Assembly: GCA_001574975.1 (NCBI GenBank)
Contig: KQ965773.1
Location: 176,954-240,953, forward strand
Source: Gonapodya prolifera JEL478
Lineage: Eukaryota; Monoblepharomycota; Monoblepharidomycetes; Monoblepharidales; Gonapodyaceae
Length of the DNA stretch: 64,000 bases
Direction: 5' to 3'
In this document: one piece after another, positions 60,239 to 64,000 of the stretch
Position numbering within the stretch: position 1 is the stretch's first letter
Layout of the letters: the number at the start of each line of letters is the position of its first letter
Program-made: the position numbers and the translations under genes
Notes under the pieces: model-generated
What the model saw: the letters and a program-made list of their open reading frames with translations, nothing else
Told to the model about the DNA's origin: nothing
Database searches by the model: none

Positions 60239-60446
60239 CCTCGATCTCCCTCGTTGGTAGGACACGCAGACATTGCAATTCTAGAATTGAATCTACACGG
60301 TAGTGGTAGCGACGCCTCGGCGTCTTGTATATACACAACGAAATCAGATATCCGATGCTTTAGAACTGTAAAAGGTCCACAGACCAACGCAGCCATCCGA
60401 CAACCCATGTCTGCGCCAACACCAAGTCCAGCCTCCAGCGCCCAAC

Positions 60447-62566
60447 TCAGTCATCCAACGCCTGCCCGTGCCCCTGCTCCTGCGCCTTGGCCTGCATCAG
60501 CAACAAATCAAGGGTGCCCTCGAGGGCGATCAGCCGCTCCTGCAGCTCGAGCTCGGCGCGCACTTTGGTCCGGATCTTTGCCAGGAGATCTCCGATCAGG
60601 ACCGAGTGGTTCACGACGGGGGAGTAGATATCTACACCACCGACCGAGCAACACACGTTAGTTTTGAGGTCAACGGGGCCACCCCCCGCCGCCCCGTACG
60701 CACCAAGAACCATCTCCGCCACACCAACAAGCAGCGCCGCGTGCCGCGGGTTAGTGATGTGTTTGAGCAGGAATCGCATCAGAGGCTCCAGCCCGACCTC
60801 GTCCCTTCCAACAAGCGCCGTGCGGATCCCGTCCCGGTGAATGAGCTCTTCAAGTACGGACGTGACGATCGATGCGGGTTGGTGCTACTCGCGGTTGGTG
60901 GGGCAGGGTGGGGGAGAATGTATTGACTTTCAGGAACACGATCGAGCCCCCGACGTCAGTGCGGCCGCGACTCACAGTGGTAATAACCGTATCCAGCGCC
61001 TTGGCGTAATGGAACGACTTGAGCAGCTTATCGTATGGCGCGAGTCGGAGCTGGCGTTTGCGTTCGGCCTCGAATACAGCCTGGTTGTGGTCCGGTCCAC
61101 ATATCAGCACGATATTCCTTTCCACCTCAGCGAGACGACGGAAAGACACTCACCCCGGCAGAAACGCTCTTCCGGGCCGGTTTCTTCACCGCGGCGGGCT
61201 TGGGCGCTTGCCGGTCCCGCCGGCGGATGGAGAGGACGCCCGTGCTTGACCCTGCGACCAGGCGGGTTCCGTCGGGCTGGGGATGGAAGGAGTCAGCAAC
61301 CGCCACCGACCACCCACCACCGAACGCCGCCGCCGTCCCACACCACGCGCCACTCCACTCACCGACACGGCCAGACTCAACACGGGCGTCGAGTACTTTA
61401 TGCTATGCTCGACACTCCAATCGGCCACCTTGTACGCTTTGACGTGCCCGTCCAAGCTCCCCGACAAGACATATTCCTCTTTTCCGTCGAACGCAAGCGC
61501 CGTCACGGTCTTTTGGTGGTTCGCGAGCACACGCACGGCACGTCCGCCAGCAACAATGTCCCATACTTTGACCTCGGCCGACCCCGCGGTTACGACGGCC
61601 GAGCAACTGCGGAAGGCTAGTGTGGATTCGATAGGGTGCCCGTGGGTGAGTGTCATGCTGGAGGAGCGGCCGGCACGGGTGTCCCAGAGTTTGGCGGTGT
61701 GATCGTACGAGCCTGGGGTGTCGGAACGTGGAGCAGCGCAGGGGTGAATGGGGCGAGATGGGTGCTTATGGCTCATGTGTCGCAAAGAGGGGTGCATGAA
61801 TTCAAAGTGAAGCTCACCGGAAACGAAGATGTGGGGGTTGTCGCTGCATATTGCCAGGGACCGGATGTAATCCTAAACACCCGTACCACCGTCACTCCCC
61901 GTTGACCACACCACAACCGCACCGCCCCACAAACTCACGCCATGTTCCTCAAACACTGACACAGCCGACTCGGACGCGATGTCGAACAGCCGCACCGTCG
62001 TGTCGTCCGACCCAGTCAGGATCTGTGTGTTGTTGGGGAGGAACTTGGTCACCCGCACGGGACCCTGGTGTTCGCGGTAGGTGCGCAGGATGGCACGGCT
62101 GGAGAGGTCGAACAGCTACGGAGGTACGGACGTTAGCGTCCACTCTATCCCTGGAAAGTGGAAAAATGTTACACCACACGACACGGACCTGCACGACCCC
62201 CGAGTTATCTCCCGCGCTGAGCAGCTTCCCGTCGCTGCGTATACACGCGCCATAAGCCGTCTCCGTGAACCGCGAGATGGTCTTCTTGAGCCCGCAGGTC
62301 GCCGACGAGTATATTTGCACGCGGGCCCCCGCCGTGACGGCAAAGTCGTACGGGTCCGAGGCGCAAAAGTGGATCGCAGTGACGGGTGCGTGCTCTTTGA
62401 TGAGGAGCGGGGACTGGGGAGGGAGGGAGTGAGGTGGGGAACGGGAGGGGAAAGGCAGGACGGATTGACGAACCTTGAAGCCCCTCCACCACGATTGGGT
62501 CTGCTTCACGATGCCCAAATGGTCCTGCTGTCGCTTGATGGTCAGTTTTCGGTATTCCCCGGCCAT
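60447..62566 (-). CDS. UTP15: UTP15, WD40 component of the SSU processome
   Basis: t-UTP/UtpA subcomplex protein for 18S pre-rRNA transcription and processing in the nucleolus. Eight exons (62474-62566, 62189-62413, 61939-62115, 61818-61872, 61363-61712, 61154-61276, 60976-61080, 60447-60884) join in phase to 521 residues, the usual length. WD40 blades include TGSDDTTVRLFDIASESA, SGSYDHTAKLWDTRAG, SAEVKVWDI and SGSLDGHVKAYKV. The C-terminal UTP15 helical domain is seen in LAPYDKLLKSFHYAKALDTV, LEPLMRFLLKHITNPRHAAL and a final coiled part. The first donor is GTTCGT. Confidence 0.95.
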
Positions 62567-63002
62567 CGTTGGGCGCTCGAGCTCCCAGTGAAATTACTTC
62601 CTTTCCTCGCCGAAGGCTTTGGCCAGACGGTAGTACCATCCATCCAGGCTGGCGTCCGTCTTCGCAAAAATACCTCGAGCCCGTAGAAACACTGCGCCGG
62701 ATACATTGGCTTGGGCACCACGAGGTAGGCGGTGAGGGATGGGAATGGTCAACAATGTATCAGAATTTGGAAGATAGAACTTGCGCTGGATCACAATGTC
62801 AAATTTAATTAAATATAGAGCTCACTGGCCATCGTTCGAGAGATTGAGCACTCCGAGATGCCATTTCACTCCCTTCGTCGCAAGTGGGAACTTGGCTGAA
62901 GGGAAATCTGGAAAACACCGAGCGTTAAAATCTATTTCACCGAGTCATCAGCGACTCGACCGTTCAGCAAACCTCTCGAAGGCCCCGTGGTACATCAACT
63001 GA
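62567..63002. other. Divergent intergenic region
   Basis: A minus-strand open frame at 62594-62794 has no ATG and no recognised feature; I do not call it. It probably contains the promoters of UTP15 and the NmrA-like gene. Confidence 0.4.
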
Positions 63003-64000
63003 ATGATGTCTCAGGAACAAGAAAAACGGAAGGTAGCTCCAAGCAAATGGAATCGCGTCGGGAAGCGGGAAATGCTCACATCTTTGCCTCGACCACGAAA
63101 TACGCCAGATTCTGATCACCGGCGCAACCGGAAAGCAAGGCGGCGCAGCGCTGACCGCCATGCATCGAGATCTCTCGGACCGGTACACTTTCCGCGCGCT
63201 GACGAGGAACCCTGACTCAGAAAAGTCGAAATCTCTCATAGCGAAGGGAGTGGAAGTCGCGAAGGGGGATCTGATGGACAAAGAGTCGCTTGAGAGGGCT
63301 ATGACTGGAGTGTGGGGGCTATACTTGGTGACGGATCCCTTCACGAATGGAGGGGCGAAGAAGGAATCGGAGATGGTGAGTTTATGAAGTTTGAGATTTG
63401 GGAGTCTGTCTGATTTTTTCAAGCCTTCTGTCTCTTTCAAAGGGTATTAATGCTGTCGATGTGGCATTCAATGCCGGTGTATCGTATATCGTGTTCGCAT
63501 CGGGAGGGGGGATCGACAACACAGCGATGAGGTGAGTCTTCTCGGAGCCATGCGCAACCATCGGGCCATCCATATTCCGATCTGCTCTCAATCACTTACA
63601 ATGGCACCACTGTACATATAGAGTACCGTTTCCTTTCTACGCAAGCAAAGAAGCAATCCAGGACCACATATCCTCCCTTGCGTGGCCTGTAGGCTGGGCA
63701 ACCATTGGTCCAACAGGCTTCATGGAGAATTTTGAGATGAGCGGACCCATGTCCAAAGGGTCAATCTCATCCCTGGCAAAGCCTGATCAGAAGATGTACT
63801 GGATATCGGCGAAAGACATTGGGGAGTTTGTGTCACTGGCGTTTGCCAAGGTGGACGAATTCAAGGGCCGCAAGGTTGATATTGCAGGTGATGAATTGAG
63901 CAATAATGACTGTGCAGCCGTGAGTGATCTGGTTGTGTCCGCTCTGTAGTTCACGGCTGACAACAGCAGGTCAAACATTCGTTCTCATTCAGATTCTCAG
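63003..64000 (+). CDS. NmrA-like NAD(P)-binding protein, 5' part
   Basis: Atypical short-chain dehydrogenase fold related to NmrA/HSCARG redox sensors. Exons 63003-63032, 63109-63375, 63443-63531 and 63622-63919 join in phase. The glycine motif is ILITGATGKQGGAA. FRALTRNPDSEKSK, GVEVAKGDLMDKESLERAM, AGVSYIVFASGGG, FPFYASKEAIQDH and WATIGPTGFMENFEMSGPM follow in the family order. The last exon ends at GTGAGT (63920) and the C-terminal exons lie beyond the window. The usual SDR catalytic YxxxK is reduced to a YASKEA motif, as common in NmrA-like proteins. A sensor or reductase role cannot be separated here. Confidence 0.9.

Noticed and set aside
62594-62794. Minus-strand open frame of 67 codons beside the UTP15 start
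   Set aside because: It begins at GTG, not ATG, lies in a divergent promoter region and matches no family I recognise.

Overview
This is a gene-dense eukaryotic, almost certainly fungal, nuclear DNA window. Protein-coding genes are split by many short GT-AG introns (mostly about 50-80 nt), intergenic gaps are small, and the recognisable proteins are conserved eukaryotic or fungal families. A Tctex1/DYNLT2-type dynein light chain hints at a flagellated, early-diverging (chytrid-like) fungus, but that is inference. One ambiguous base (n) lies at 4314. All multi-exon models below were built by hand from open frames, splice signals and family conservation. Exon sums divide by three for USP39/SAD1, the long coiled-coil protein, the DUF3445 protein, the CtBP-like dehydrogenase, the CBS protein, IWS1, DYNLT, BUD20, PSD2, NAA30, RPT1, the Mcp5-type PH protein, TauD, uL13m and UTP15.

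Layout. 0-7 kb: the 5' part of CAF40/CNOT9 (minus, runs off the left edge), an AT-rich gap with orphan acidic exons, a satellite-like repeat block, and USP39/SAD1 with repeat-filled introns. 7-14 kb: a 1,177-residue coiled-coil protein and a PTM1/GPR107-type seven-TM protein (both minus). 13.5-16.2 kb: a small secreted cysteine-containing protein with frame breaks, a broken relative of it, and a DUF3445 protein. 16.5-21 kb: CtBP-like dehydrogenase, a probable thioesterase-like gene and a four-CBS-domain protein. 21-24 kb: IWS1 and DYNLT. 24-28 kb: a small orphan and a RasGEF. 28-33 kb: BUD20 and a C2/EF-hand phosphatidylserine decarboxylase (PSD2 type). 32.7-37.7 kb: SANT/Myb-like protein, NAA30, an LRR protein and proteasome ATPase RPT1, arranged as divergent pairs. 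37.7-40.3 kb: gene-poor debris. 40.3-48.5 kb: asteroid-type nuclease, RNase H and a 1,302-residue Mcp5/Num1-type PH protein. 48.8-55 kb: two tandem P450 genes and two tandem alpha/beta-hydrolase genes, three of the four visibly damaged. 56.3-64 kb: TauD-type dioxygenase, SLX4, uL13m, UTP15 and an NmrA-like gene leaving the right edge.

Working together: most genes are housekeeping (mRNA deadenylation, splicing, ribosome biogenesis, transcription elongation, proteasome, N-acetylation, lipid synthesis). The accessory part is the decaying P450/hydrolase block next to the TauD gene, possibly a former catabolic or secondary-metabolism cluster. Several conserved genes carry single-base frame breaks, often at short homopolymers, so consensus errors must be considered before calling pseudogenes.
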